Assembly (NCBI RefSeq): GCF_900114435.1
Contig: NZ_FOZK01000003.1
Coordinates: 124,001-188,000, forward strand
Length of the DNA: 64,000 nucleotides
Direction: 5' to 3'
Source of the DNA: Halomicrobium zhouii
GTDB lineage: Archaea; Halobacteriota; Halobacteria; Halobacteriales; Haloarculaceae
In this document: positions 1 through 8,116 of the stretch, piece after piece
Position numbering within the stretch: the first letter of the stretch is position 1
How the letters are laid out: each line of letters begins with the position of its first letter
The notes under the pieces: generated by a model
Databases searched by the model: none
Told to the model about the DNA's origin: nothing
Seen by the model: only the letters and a program-made list of their open reading frames with translations
Made by a program: the position numbers and the translations under genes

Positions 1-21
1 AGCGCCTACGTCGTGTTCTGA
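1..21 (+). CDS. 3' end of an upstream gene (partial)
   Basis: Frame 1 reads six codons (SAYVVF) and then TGA. This could be the tail of a gene that starts outside the window. The next gene begins 29 bases later with a Shine-Dalgarno site, which is usual for an internal operon gene here, so an upstream partner is plausible. Nothing can be said about function. Confidence 0.3.
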   Translation, partial: SAYVVF

Positions 22-50
22 CTCCCGACAGCCTTTCAACGGAGGGCGTC

Positions 51-680
51 ATGGTCGGGGATATGAGTTCGAACGTCGGGCAACTGCTGAGCGGGGCGCG
101 TCGGAACGCCGCCCTCTCGTGGGCCCTCGTGGGGTTTCTCGCGCTCGCCGTCGCGACGAGCCTGTTTCGTGGCGACCTGATCTGGGCCGGCTTCGCGCTG
201 GTGGTCGCCGTTCTCACGGTCCTGCCGCCGCTGTTGCTCCGGAATCCGACCGCGACGTTGCCGTGGGAAGTGACAGCGCTCTGTGCGCTCCCGATCCTCG
301 GCCGGGCGCTGTCGACGGTGACGCTCACCGGGCAACTCGCCACCTACCTCTCCGTCGCTGGCATCGCGCTCGTCGTCGCCGTCGAACTCCACCTGTTCAC
401 GCCCGTCCGGATGACCGACACCTTCGCCGTCGGCTTCGTCGTCGTCGCAACGCTCGCGATGGCCGGACTGTGGGCCGTGGTTCGCTGGGCGGCAGACCTC
501 ACGCTCGGCACGACGCTCCTGCTGGACCCGGCGCTCTCCGAACCCGTGATCGAACGACAGCTGATGTGGGAGTTCGTCGCGTCGACGGCGGCGGGCGTCA
601 TCGCGGCACTGGTGTTCACCCTGTACGTCCGCCGACGTATCGAACCTGACCTGCGATTCCCCGAGGAGGTGCCGCGGTGA
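51..680 (+). CDS. Predicted multi-pass membrane protein, unknown function
   Basis: This encodes 209 residues, mostly hydrophobic, with about five to six membrane segments (roughly residues 20-60, 70-85, 95-120, 125-150 and 170-195) and a basic C-terminus (YVRRRIEPDLRF). GGAGG at 41-45 sits 5 bases before the ATG at 51. That favours this start over the in-frame ATG at 63 and suggests co-transcription with whatever lies upstream. The stop overlaps the GTG start of the next membrane protein, so the two are probably translationally coupled and may act together. I do not recognise a family or any catalytic motif. Confidence 0.75.
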   Translation: MVGDMSSNVGQLLSGARRNAALSWALVGFLALAVATSLFRGDLIWAGFALVVAVLTVLPPLLLRNPTATLPWEVTALCALPILGRALSTVTLTGQLATYLSVAGIALVVAVELHLFTPVRMTDTFAVGFVVVATLAMAGLWAVVRWAADLTLGTTLLLDPALSEPVIERQLMWEFVASTAAGVIAALVFTLYVRRRIEPDLRFPEEVPR

Positions 681-1336
681 GGGTCCGCGACCGGGTCGGC
701 GTCAGCCAGCTCTGGCAGCGGCGCATCGTGTGGGTGATGGAGGCGTCCCTCGTAGGCATGTTCTTCATCGGCATCGACCGCGGTAACACCGGGATCATCG
801 TCAACACGGCCATCGCCCTCGCCATCTCCCAGCTCCCCGCGGTCCTCGAGCGCGACTACGACATCGCGCTCGACGCGGGCCTGACGCTGTGGATAACCGC
901 TGCAGTGTGGTTACACGCGGTCGGGACGGTCGGGATGCCCGGCGCAGACCAGAACTTCTACGCGACGATCTGGTGGTGGGACCACCTGACCCACGCGCTG
1001 TCCTCGTCGGTCGTCGCCGCCGTGGGCTACACCACCGTCCGCGCCATCGACCTCCACTCCGAGGACATCTACCTCCCGCCGCGGTTCATGTTCGTGTTCA
1101 TCCTGCTGTTCGTCCTGGCCTTCGGCGTCCTCTGGGAAGTGATCGAGTTCACGCTCGGCGAATTCGCGGCGCTGGCCGGCGCCACGTCGGTCCTCACCCA
1201 GTACGGCCTGGAGGACACCATGCTCGACCTGGTGTTCAACACGATCGGCGCGGTCGTCGTCGCCGTCTGGGGGACGGCCCACCTCACTGACGTCGTCGGC
1301 ATCGTCACGAACGTCATCGAGAACCGCCAGCGCTGA
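677..1336 (+). CDS. YjdF/DUF2238-like membrane protein
   Basis: This is a 219-residue protein with about six membrane segments. [13 protein letters not shown] stretch (about residues 98-109) and a later membrane-embedded WEVIEF recall the conserved WDH...H and WE.IE motifs of the YjdF/DUF2238 inner-membrane family, whose function is not established. The GTG start at 677 overlaps the upstream stop (GTGA), and GGAGGT at 665-670 precedes it by 6 bases, a clear coupled start. It forms an operon with the preceding membrane gene. The His, Asp and Glu residues at membrane faces could bind metal or ions, but that is inference. Confidence 0.75.
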   Translation: MRVRDRVGVSQLWQRRIVWVMEASLVGMFFIGIDRGNTGIIVNTAIALAISQLPAVLERDYDIALDAGLTLWITAAVWLHAVGTVGMPGADQNFYATIWWWDHLTHALSSSVVAAVGYTTVRAIDLHSEDIYLPPRFMFVFILLFVLAFGVLWEVIEFTLGEFAALAGATSVLTQYGLEDTMLDLVFNTIGAVVVAVWGTAHLTDVVGIVTNVIENRQR

Positions 1337-1376
1337 CCGGAGCTTTTTGCCGTCGCCGACCGAACGGACACGTGGA

Positions 1377-1580
1377 ATGGTCTTCAAGAAGATATCACTC
1401 ACCGGCACGAGTCCCGACAGCTTCGACGACGCGGTCGACGACGCCGTCTCGCGGGCCGAAGAGACCCTCGACAACCTGAAGTGGGCCGAAGTCGAGGAGA
1501 TGGGCGTCGAGATCGCCAACGCCGAACAGGGTCGTCAGTACCAGGCGGAAGTGATGGTCGCGTTCGAACTGGAAGAGTAG
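1377..1580 (+). CDS. Dodecin (flavin-storage protein)
   Basis: This is a 67-residue protein that starts [15 protein letters not shown] and contains the conserved flavin-stacking tryptophan in [14 protein letters not shown], then ends [12 protein letters not shown]. It matches haloarchaeal dodecin along its length. Dodecins assemble as hollow dodecamers that bind riboflavin or lumichrome dimers and are thought to buffer free flavin. I chose the ATG at 1377 because it gives the family length; an in-frame start at 1347 would add ten unlikely residues. It lies about 40 bases after the membrane-protein operon and is probably transcribed on its own. Confidence 0.93.
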   Translation: MVFKKISLTGTSPDSFDDAVDDAVSRAEETLDNLKWAEVEEMGVEIANAEQGRQYQAEVMVAFELEE

Positions 1581-1623
1581 AAGACGCAGGGACGCTGGGT
1601 TGCCACCCGGATCGCGCGGTGAC

Positions 1624-1989
1624 TCAGGTCCGGAACGACTCGCCGCAACCGCACTCGCTCTCGACGTTCGGGTTGCGCACGTGGAACCCCTCGCCCTGGA
1701 GCCCGCCCTCGAAGTCGAGGACCGAGCCCCCGATGTATTTGAGACTCGACTGGTCGACGAACACGCGCAGCCCCTTGTGTTCGAACACCTGGTCGTCGTC
1801 TTCCGGTTCGAGTTCGAATCGCATGCCGTAGGAGAGCCCGGCACAGCCCCCCTGCTGGACGAACAGGCGGAGCCCGGCCTCCTCGAGGTCCATCTCCTCG
1901 CCCTCCATCAGGTCGATGGCCTCGTCGGCGGCGGGTTCGGTCACGTCGATCCGCGTCGCGTCCGGATCCGGTTCGGCGGTACTGCTCAT
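1624..1989 (-). CDS. IscA/ErpA/HesB-type iron-sulfur assembly protein
   Basis: The 121-residue protein has the A-type carrier pattern: GGCAGLSYGMRFE near residues 46-58 and the C-terminal ECGCGESF, giving the three conserved cysteines that hold or hand over an Fe-S cluster. The first 20 residues are an acidic extension typical of haloarchaeal versions. These proteins act in the cytosol after scaffold assembly. No other Fe-S gene is adjacent: hisD follows on the same strand's upstream side and dodecin converges from the other side. Confidence 0.92.
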   Translation of the reverse strand: MSSTAEPDPDATRIDVTEPAADEAIDLMEGEEMDLEEAGLRLFVQQGGCAGLSYGMRFELEPEDDDQVFEHKGLRVFVDQSSLKYIGGSVLDFEGGLQGEGFHVRNPNVESECGCGESFRT

Positions 1990-2053
1990 GGAAGTTCAAA
2001 CGTGACGGGGCGTGTTAACGGTGACGCCCGCCTCGGGTCCGCGTCGGACGTCG

Positions 2054-3325
2054 CTACTCCTCGAAGCGCTTGCGGACGCTCTCGGCGTGGGCTTCGAGGC
2101 CCTCGGCCTCGGCGAGCGTGGTGATGGTGTCGCTGAGGTCGGCGAGACCGTCTTCGGAGATGCGCTGGACCGTCGTCGACCGGAGGAAGGTGTCGACGGA
2201 GAGCCCACCGACGACGCGGGCGCCGCCGCCGGTCGGGAGGACGTGATTCGGGCCGCTGGCGTAGTCGCCCGCGGCGACGGGGCTGTAGGGACCGAGGAAC
2301 GCGGAGCCGGCAGACGGGATGCGGTCGAGCAGTTCCTCGTCGTCCTCGGCGAGGATCGAGAGGTGCTCTGGGGCGTACTCCTCGGCGAAGAGGACGGCCT
2401 CACTCATCGATCGAGCCACCAGGACGCCGGAGACGTCGCCGTCGAGCGCGGCGCGGATCACGTCCTCGCGCTCGCGCCCGGTCGCCTGCTCCTCGACGGC
2501 GGCGGCGATGGCGTCGGCCTGTGACTCGTCGTCGGTCACCGCGACGACGGAGGCGGCCTCGTCGTGTTCGGCCTGGGCGACCAGGTCCGCCGCCGCGAGT
2601 TCCGGGTCGGCCGTCTCGTCGGCGACGACGAGAATCTCGGAGGGACCGGCGAGGAAGTCGATGGCGACGTCGCCTCGAACCTCGGCTTTCGCCGCGGTCA
2701 CCCACCGGTTGCCCGGGCCGACGACCTTGTCGACTGCTGTGACCGTCTCGGTGCCGTACGCCAGCGCCGCGATCGCCTGGGCGCCGCCGACCTGGTAGAC
2801 GGCGTCCGCGTCGGCGACGTGGATGGCGGCCAGCGTGACTGGATTGATCTTCTCGGCCGGCGGCGTCGCGACGGCGACGTGTTCGACGCCCGCGACCCTG
2901 GCCGGGACGACGCCCATCAGTACGCTCGAGGGGTAGGCGGCAGTCCCGCCGGGTGCGTAGATGCCGGCGCTCTCGATGGGGGCGAAGCGTCGCCCGAGCG
3001 TGCGCCCGTCGAACTCGTCTCGCCAGTCTTCGGGGAGTTGCGCCTCGTGGAAGTCCCGGATGTTCTCCGCGGCGGTCTCGATGGCCCGTCGCGTCTCCCC
3101 GTCTATCTGCTCGTACGAGCGTTCGGCGGCGTCGCTCACGTCGAGGTTCCCGACGGTGACGCCGTCGAACTCCTCGGAGAACTCGCGCAGGGCGACGTCG
3201 CCCTCCTGGCGGACGCGCTCGACGATGTCGCGGACGTCGTCGCGGACGGCCTCGACCCCGGCGTCGCGTTCGAACAGCGCGCTCCGCTCGTCGGGCCCCA
3301 GATCGGCGACGCTTCGGACGTTCAT
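2054..3325 (-). CDS. hisD: Histidinol dehydrogenase
   Basis: HisD catalyses the last two steps of histidine biosynthesis, oxidising L-histidinol to histidine with two NAD+. The 423-residue protein (family about 430) shows the NAD-binding AGPSEILVVAD, the zinc-ligand stretch VAQAEHDEAAS, the catalytic YAPEHLSI, and ASGPNHVLPTGG with a further ligand histidine. I placed the start at the ATG at 3325 (NVRSVADLG). A reading from 3448 would add 41 basic, non-family residues that run into the J-domain gene. It stands alone here, not in a his operon, which is normal for haloarchaea. Confidence 0.96.
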   Translation of the reverse strand: MNVRSVADLGPDERSALFERDAGVEAVRDDVRDIVERVRQEGDVALREFSEEFDGVTVGNLDVSDAAERSYEQIDGETRRAIETAAENIRDFHEAQLPEDWRDEFDGRTLGRRFAPIESAGIYAPGGTAAYPSSVLMGVVPARVAGVEHVAVATPPAEKINPVTLAAIHVADADAVYQVGGAQAIAALAYGTETVTAVDKVVGPGNRWVTAAKAEVRGDVAIDFLAGPSEILVVADETADPELAAADLVAQAEHDEAASVVAVTDDESQADAIAAAVEEQATGREREDVIRAALDGDVSGVLVARSMSEAVLFAEEYAPEHLSILAEDDEELLDRIPSAGSAFLGPYSPVAAGDYASGPNHVLPTGGGARVVGGLSVDTFLRSTTVQRISEDGLADLSDTITTLAEAEGLEAHAESVRKRFEE

Positions 3326-3392
3326 AGGCGTCGTTCGCGGTGGCGCGAAAAACCGTTTGCTATCTGGGCCGCGTCGGTCACGCGCGTGCGAA

Positions 3393-4058
3393 TCAGGCGT
3401 AGGCCCGGACGGACAGGTGGAGCGACGTCGCCGCGAGCGCGACGACACAGAGGACCACTGCGAGGACGACGCTCAGCGCCGACTGCGACCCCCAGGACAC
3501 GATGACCCAGGCCGTGGCCAGCGCGCTCGCCAGCAGGATGACGTCGAGCAAGAGCCACGGGCCGACCGACTGGAACCGGGACAGCAGGCCGCCGGCCCTC
3601 GCTGGGGCGCGGCCGGGGTTCATTCGCTGACCAGGGCGATAGTACGCGGTCGCAGTGCCACCGCTGGCCGCTCTCGTCGGGTTCTCGCGCGGCGTCGCGT
3701 CGGTCGTCCCGCCGCCGTCGGTGTACGCCTCCGCCGCCTTTGCTGCCGCAGATCTCGTCTCACTGGCGTCGCTCGTTCCCGTAGCGGCACTCTCTGGTCC
3801 CGATTCTGCTTCGACGGCCCACCCACAGCCCCCGTGGCGCCGGAGGTACGCTTCGTGGCCGAGCCGGTCGTACTCCGACCGTTTCGACTCGTCTGCGAGC
3901 ACTTCCTTCGCCGTCGTCAGGCGTTTGAACGTCTCTGTCGCGTCCGATCGGTCGGACACGTCCGGATGGTGCGACTTCGCCTCGTCGCGATACGCACGGA
4001 CTATCGTCTGTCTGTCTGCGTCCCGGCCCACACCGAGGACGCTGTAGAACGTCTCCAC
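3393..4058 (-). CDS. Membrane-anchored J-domain (DnaJ-like) protein
   Basis: This is a 221-residue protein with an N-terminal J domain (residues 1-65: ETFYSVLGV, then HPD at about 31-33, then FKRLTTAKEVLADE). A Ser/Ala/Thr-rich linker and two C-terminal membrane helices (about residues 165-215) follow. There is no G/F region or zinc domain, so it is not the chaperone DnaJ; it probably recruits Hsp70 to the membrane. I chose the GTG at 4058 because a TATA-like TTTATTAAG on this strand (4098-4106) would start transcription near 4075, downstream of the alternative start at 4094. Confidence 0.85.
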   Translation of the reverse strand: METFYSVLGVGRDADRQTIVRAYRDEAKSHHPDVSDRSDATETFKRLTTAKEVLADESKRSEYDRLGHEAYLRRHGGCGWAVEAESGPESAATGTSDASETRSAAAKAAEAYTDGGGTTDATPRENPTRAASGGTATAYYRPGQRMNPGRAPARAGGLLSRFQSVGPWLLLDVILLASALATAWVIVSWGSQSALSVVLAVVLCVVALAATSLHLSVRAYA

Positions 4059-4097
4059 AGTACACACCCTTACTATCTGACCAAATTCGGCCACAAG

Positions 4098-4106
4098 CTT
4101 AATAAA
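4098..4106 (-). promoter_or_regulatory. TATA-like box for the J-domain gene
   Basis: TTTATTAAG reads on the minus strand about 40 bases before the GTG at 4058. It places transcription initiation near 4072-4078, giving a short leader. The AT-rich island stands out against the surrounding high-GC sequence. Confidence 0.5.
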
Positions 4107-4182
4107 CTACCTACAATTTCGGGCGTCGACATCGCTCCAGGAGGGAATTGTTTTCACTCACACCATTCTTTGTGCGGACGAA

Positions 4183-5013
4183 ATGGATACGGATCTCCGC
4201 AGCACTGTGATTCACGTCCTGCGTTCGATACTCGCGCTCGTTTCGTCGGTCTTCCTCGGGGCGGGTGGACTTTTACTCGGTGCCCTCCTCTTCACCGCGA
4301 CAATCTTCCTCGCGGGGGTCGAGTCGCCGGCGGTTGTCATCGTCCTCAGTCTCGTATTCGTCCAGGGTGTTGGCTGTATCGGCGTCGCGCTGACCTATAT
4401 CAGGCTTCGTCCGGTGGTCACCAGCGTTATCGGAGACGTACTTGGCTATCCGGAGTACGTCCGCGACTTCTCCGTCGACGCTACCGTTCCGGACTTCGAG
4501 GGGTGGGCGATAATCGTCGCTGGCTACGTCGTCGCGCTCGGGTCAGCGTTCGCGGGAGCCACAATCGTCTCACAGTTCCAGGTCGAAACCGGACAGAACG
4601 CCGCCGCGGAGATCGGAATGGAGAACCCCGAGGTACTCCTGCTCCTCATCCCGGCCTCGATATTGTTGATCGGCCCCGGTGAAGAGCTCCTCTTCCGCGG
4701 TATCGTCCAGGGGCGACTTCGCGAAGTTTTCAGTCCCATCTCGGCGATTCTGGTCGCGAGCTTCGTGTTCGCGATGCTCCACTGGTTCGCCCTCAGCGGT
4801 GGGTCACCCACCGGCAACCTCGTCGCAGCTGGACTCTTGATCGGTCCCGCGATCGTCCTCGGCACTGCCTACGAGTACACTGACAACATCGTCGTCCCGT
4901 CGCTAATCCACGGAATATACAACGCAACGCTGTTCACACTGCTATACGTGGTCATCGCGTTCAGCGACGTCCTCGACGAAGCGGCGCCGCAGATGCTGGT
5001 CGTCCTCGCGTAG
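4183..5013 (+). CDS. CPBP-family intramembrane metalloprotease (CAAX protease/Abi type)
   Basis: This is a 276-residue polytopic protein with the complete CPBP active-site signature: EELLFRGIVQGRLRE (E167, E168, R172), FAMLHW (H200) and LIHGIYNATLF (H243, N247). The glutamates and histidines should ligate a catalytic metal inside the membrane. Eukaryotic relatives cleave prenylated CAAX proteins, but archaeal substrates are unknown. A TTGTTTTCAC box near 4148 fits a leaderless ATG at 4183. It faces, convergently, a gene for a protein of the same fold that lacks these residues. Confidence 0.9.
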   Translation: MDTDLRSTVIHVLRSILALVSSVFLGAGGLLLGALLFTATIFLAGVESPAVVIVLSLVFVQGVGCIGVALTYIRLRPVVTSVIGDVLGYPEYVRDFSVDATVPDFEGWAIIVAGYVVALGSAFAGATIVSQFQVETGQNAAAEIGMENPEVLLLLIPASILLIGPGEELLFRGIVQGRLREVFSPISAILVASFVFAMLHWFALSGGSPTGNLVAAGLLIGPAIVLGTAYEYTDNIVVPSLIHGIYNATLFTLLYVVIAFSDVLDEAAPQMLVVLA

Positions 5014-5093
5014 ACGCCCTCGTCGCGTAACCCCGGCCGACTTTTGCGTCCCGTCTCGTGGCGGGGAGTTCGATATGGAATTCTCAGCGATCC

Positions 5094-6245
5094 TCAGGGG
5101 AGGAACTGAACCAGCGACAGGAGCAGGTGGTTGTCGCCGACGACGTAGAAGGAGACGAACGCGAGCGCGGGTATCCACACCGTACGCGACCGTTCGTACG
5201 CGACGCAGGCGACGGCGGCGACGATAGTCAGCGCGAAGCCAGCGGCCGCGACCCCTGGCGCAGGTCCATGGATCGCGGCCAGTCCCGCGAGCGGGATGGC
5301 GACGACAGTAACGCCGATGGACGCTCCGACGACGGGCGTCGCTTCGACGTCGAGACGCCGAGCGACCGGCCGAACGCCCCAGGCACCGATGGCAGCCCAG
5401 AGTAGCGACAGGAGGACGACCGTGGCGAATCCGCCGACGATCGCTACAGCGCTGTTCGTCAGCCCGACGGCGACGAACGCCCACCCGAGTACCCCGACGA
5501 GCGCCGGGACTGCTGCGGTTGCGCAGACAGGATCCAGCCGCTGGCGGAGACGCTCCTGCACCGCGCCGTTGTACAGTAGCCCCATTCCGACACCGATGCA
5601 AACCCCTGGCACGACCACTCGCCAGGCCAGCATTCCGGCCGAGAGCTGCGGGGCGAACGCTCCGACGATACGGTCGGTGAGAAGCGGGTGTCCGGGCGCC
5701 GTCGATGCGGCGAACTGTGCGACCCCTGCGGTCGCGCCCAGGGTCACCGTCACTCCCGCGAGCGGAAGAGACTCACGTTCCGGAAAGCCGAGGCGCACCT
5801 CGAACTCGCCCGCCCTCGCGTAGGCGAACCCGAGCAGCCCCATCGCGACACCACCGGTCAGGAGCGAGGTGAGCACGTCGCCGGGGAACACGGGGAGGTC
5901 GAGGACGCCGTGGAGGAGGTAGGATGCCACCAGGAGCAGCATCGTTGCGACGCCACCAACCTGGACGACCACGTACCGTTCCGCTGTAACTCCAGCGGGC
6001 CGTCGAGCCCGGATCAGCCCGTACGCCGTCGCCAGGGCCACCATTCCGAGCAGGGCGTAGACCACTGCCCCCGCGACCTGCGGGTCGAACACGTCCGGGA
6101 CCAGCATGGATACCGTATCGACTCCCCAGACGAACAGAAACTCTAGTAGTAACGATGCGAACAGCAGAACGAACAGCGACCCGTACGTGCGGGCCGCGGG
6201 GCTATCCTGGACGACTGGGAGTTTTCGGAGGGATTTGGGGACCAT
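5094..6245 (-). CDS. CPBP-like membrane protein lacking the catalytic residues
   Basis: This is a 383-residue protein with about ten membrane segments. At residues 218-238 the segment GVGMGLLYNGAVQERLRQRL lines up with GPGEELLFRGIVQGRLREVF of the convergent neighbour, but E-E becomes M-G and the arginine becomes asparagine. No HxxxN motif follows. It looks like a proteolytically dead CPBP homologue, perhaps a regulatory or substrate-binding pseudoprotease. I chose the ATG at 6245 because CTTATTTG on this strand (about 6272-6279) suits a leaderless start there; a TTG lies at 6266. The family link rests on one motif. Confidence 0.75.
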   Translation of the reverse strand: MVPKSLRKLPVVQDSPAARTYGSLFVLLFASLLLEFLFVWGVDTVSMLVPDVFDPQVAGAVVYALLGMVALATAYGLIRARRPAGVTAERYVVVQVGGVATMLLLVASYLLHGVLDLPVFPGDVLTSLLTGGVAMGLLGFAYARAGEFEVRLGFPERESLPLAGVTVTLGATAGVAQFAASTAPGHPLLTDRIVGAFAPQLSAGMLAWRVVVPGVCIGVGMGLLYNGAVQERLRQRLDPVCATAAVPALVGVLGWAFVAVGLTNSAVAIVGGFATVVLLSLLWAAIGAWGVRPVARRLDVEATPVVGASIGVTVVAIPLAGLAAIHGPAPGVAAAGFALTIVAAVACVAYERSRTVWIPALAFVSFYVVGDNHLLLSLVQFLP

Positions 6246-6439
6246 CTGGTGAGAACCATCGACCAATCGTCAAATAAGATTGTTCGTCCCCGGTTCTGCC
6301 GGTCGCTGGACCGCCGCGAGTGATACCGAACGCCGCGGAGATGGCTCTCGACGGAACGTGAATGTCGCCCGCGACACTAACGACCGACCTCATCCTCGGC
6401 TGCGTGCCGCGTTAGTCGGATAACCCTCGTGGCGGGCGG

Positions 6440-6508
6440 CCGGTCCTACGGACCGGCGAATGGCGAAGCGGCGTCAGCCGCTGAGCCGGTCGTTCCGCAA
6501 GGAACGAC
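6440..6508. repeat. Cluster of three perfect short palindromes in a 400-bp gene-free stretch
   Basis: The gap 6246-6644 has no convincing ORF. It holds three hairpins in a row: CCGGTCC-TAC-GGACCGG (6440-6456), AGCGGC-GTCA-GCCGCT (6467-6482) and GTCGTTCC-GCAA-GGAACGAC (6489-6508). The stems differ in sequence but share an architecture of a 6-8 bp perfect stem with a 3-4 base loop. The rest of the gap holds the promoter side of the CPBP-like gene (about 6250-6280) and nothing else I can identify. Confidence 0.75.
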
Positions 6509-6644
6509 GAACTGCTGTAACCGCTTACTATAGCGCACCCGGGTTCGCCGCGCTGTCATCGTCCCGATGTCGGGTCTCGGGCGGGGACAAAAGGCACGCA
6601 GTGAAGATAGCGACTCGAGCGGATTAAGCCCTCCGCTCGGCCCG

Positions 6645-8006
6645 TCAGACGGAGTACTCGGACTCGGCAAGCTGTACGTATGCGCCGTCGCGATAGTGGC
6701 GTTTGGTCCACTTGTATCGGCCCAGCAGCCGCAGCCCGTCGACGCCGGCGGCCAGCGCCTGGCGCCACCGGACGCCCTCGACGTGTTCCATCCGGGTCAC
6801 GGTCTCGAACGTACGGTCCCAGTCGTCCGGGCCGAAGTCGTGGACGACCTCGGCCATGGCGACGTTGCGCAGGACCTCCTCGCCGATGGCGGCCTTCCAC
6901 TCGTCGTTGTATCGCCCTATCTGATCCTGGGCGGCGAGGGTGCCGGCTATCTTGCCGGTTCGCACGGCGACGTGGTCCCCGCCCTCGTGGAAGGCCGACG
7001 TCGCGCCCATCGCGCCGCCGACGACGGCGATGTCTGCGCCCGTCGGCGAGTCGATCGGTCGCGTCGAGGAGATCGGGTACGTCTCTGTGCCACCGGTCTT
7101 GCCCCGGTCCTCGACGAGCGGGAAGTCTTCGAGGTCGTAGTCGGGGAACTCCCGTTCGAGGAGGCGCTCGACGTACTCCGCGCCGCGGGGGATCTGGTCG
7201 TCGTCCTCGCGGAGCAGCGCCCACTCGCTCGCGTCGTAGTCGTCGATATCGAGCCCGATGGGCATCGTCAGGCCGATGCGAGCGACGTTGCCGTCGTTCG
7301 GGAAGATCCACGGGTAGGCGGTGTGGCCGGGCATCACGCCCCACCAGAAGTCGATGGTGTCCTCGGGGAACAGCTCCTCGGGCATCCGCCGGTGTTCCTG
7401 GTAGGCGATGTGGTTCGCCTTGGTCGAGGGAAGCCGGTCGCTGAGCGTCTCCTCGCCGGGGAGGAACTGGCCGACGGCGCCGGCGGTGATCGTCCGCTGT
7501 GGCCCGTCGGCGAGTATCAGGAACTTCGCTTCGAGGTCCTCGCCGTCGGCGAGCGAGACGCGGTGGGAGTAGTCGTTCGACAGGTCGGTCTCGACGCCGG
7601 TGACGCTGACGCCGACGCGGTACTCGGCCCCGGCGTCCTCTGCCCGGTCACGGAGCCAGTCGTCGAACTTCGCCCGGTGGAAGGTGAACCCGAAGTTCGG
7701 ATAGCTGGCGTCGATACCCGTCGAGCGGAGCGTCACGGACTCGTTGGGGCCGATGAACGACGCCCCGTTCAGCTCCGCGAGGATGACGTCCTCGGGGAAC
7801 TCCTCGTCCGACTCGAAGTCCATCAGGTCGACCCAGTAGTCCAGCATCCCCGCCGCGTCCGTCGAGTCGGGGCCCAGGCGGTCCCTGTCGGCCCTGGGCA
7901 CCCCCTTCTCGAGGACGACGGCGTCGGCGCCGTGGCGGGCCGCGGCGTGGGCGGCCGAGGTCCCACCCGGACCGCCACCGACGATAGCGACGTCTACGCG
8001 TTCCAT
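6645..8006 (-). CDS. FAD-dependent oxidoreductase, geranylgeranyl-reductase-like
   Basis: This is a 453-residue flavoprotein. The N-terminus DVAIVGGGPGGTSAA is a classic dinucleotide-binding GxGxxG, AKFLILADGPQ resembles the GD-like motif, and DIAVVGGAMGATSAFHEGG resembles the C-terminal FAD-ribityl motif of the digeranylgeranylglycerophospholipid reductase/FixC superfamily. Members reduce isoprenoid chains of lipids or quinones, or act as ETF:quinone oxidoreductases; the exact substrate cannot be told from sequence. The ATG at 8006 begins directly at the Rossmann fold. Neighbours (a palindrome cluster and asd) give no functional hint. Confidence 0.8.
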   Translation of the reverse strand: MERVDVAIVGGGPGGTSAAHAAARHGADAVVLEKGVPRADRDRLGPDSTDAAGMLDYWVDLMDFESDEEFPEDVILAELNGASFIGPNESVTLRSTGIDASYPNFGFTFHRAKFDDWLRDRAEDAGAEYRVGVSVTGVETDLSNDYSHRVSLADGEDLEAKFLILADGPQRTITAGAVGQFLPGEETLSDRLPSTKANHIAYQEHRRMPEELFPEDTIDFWWGVMPGHTAYPWIFPNDGNVARIGLTMPIGLDIDDYDASEWALLREDDDQIPRGAEYVERLLEREFPDYDLEDFPLVEDRGKTGGTETYPISSTRPIDSPTGADIAVVGGAMGATSAFHEGGDHVAVRTGKIAGTLAAQDQIGRYNDEWKAAIGEEVLRNVAMAEVVHDFGPDDWDRTFETVTRMEHVEGVRWRQALAAGVDGLRLLGRYKWTKRHYRDGAYVQLAESEYSV

Positions 8007-8116
8007 ACCCGTCCCGTGTGTCCCGGGGGCTTAAATTCCCTGTTCGGCGGAGAACGAGGCCCGACGCCGTTGACACGACGTCGAGCGAAAAAGCCGAATC
8101 GCGAAAAATCGACCGG

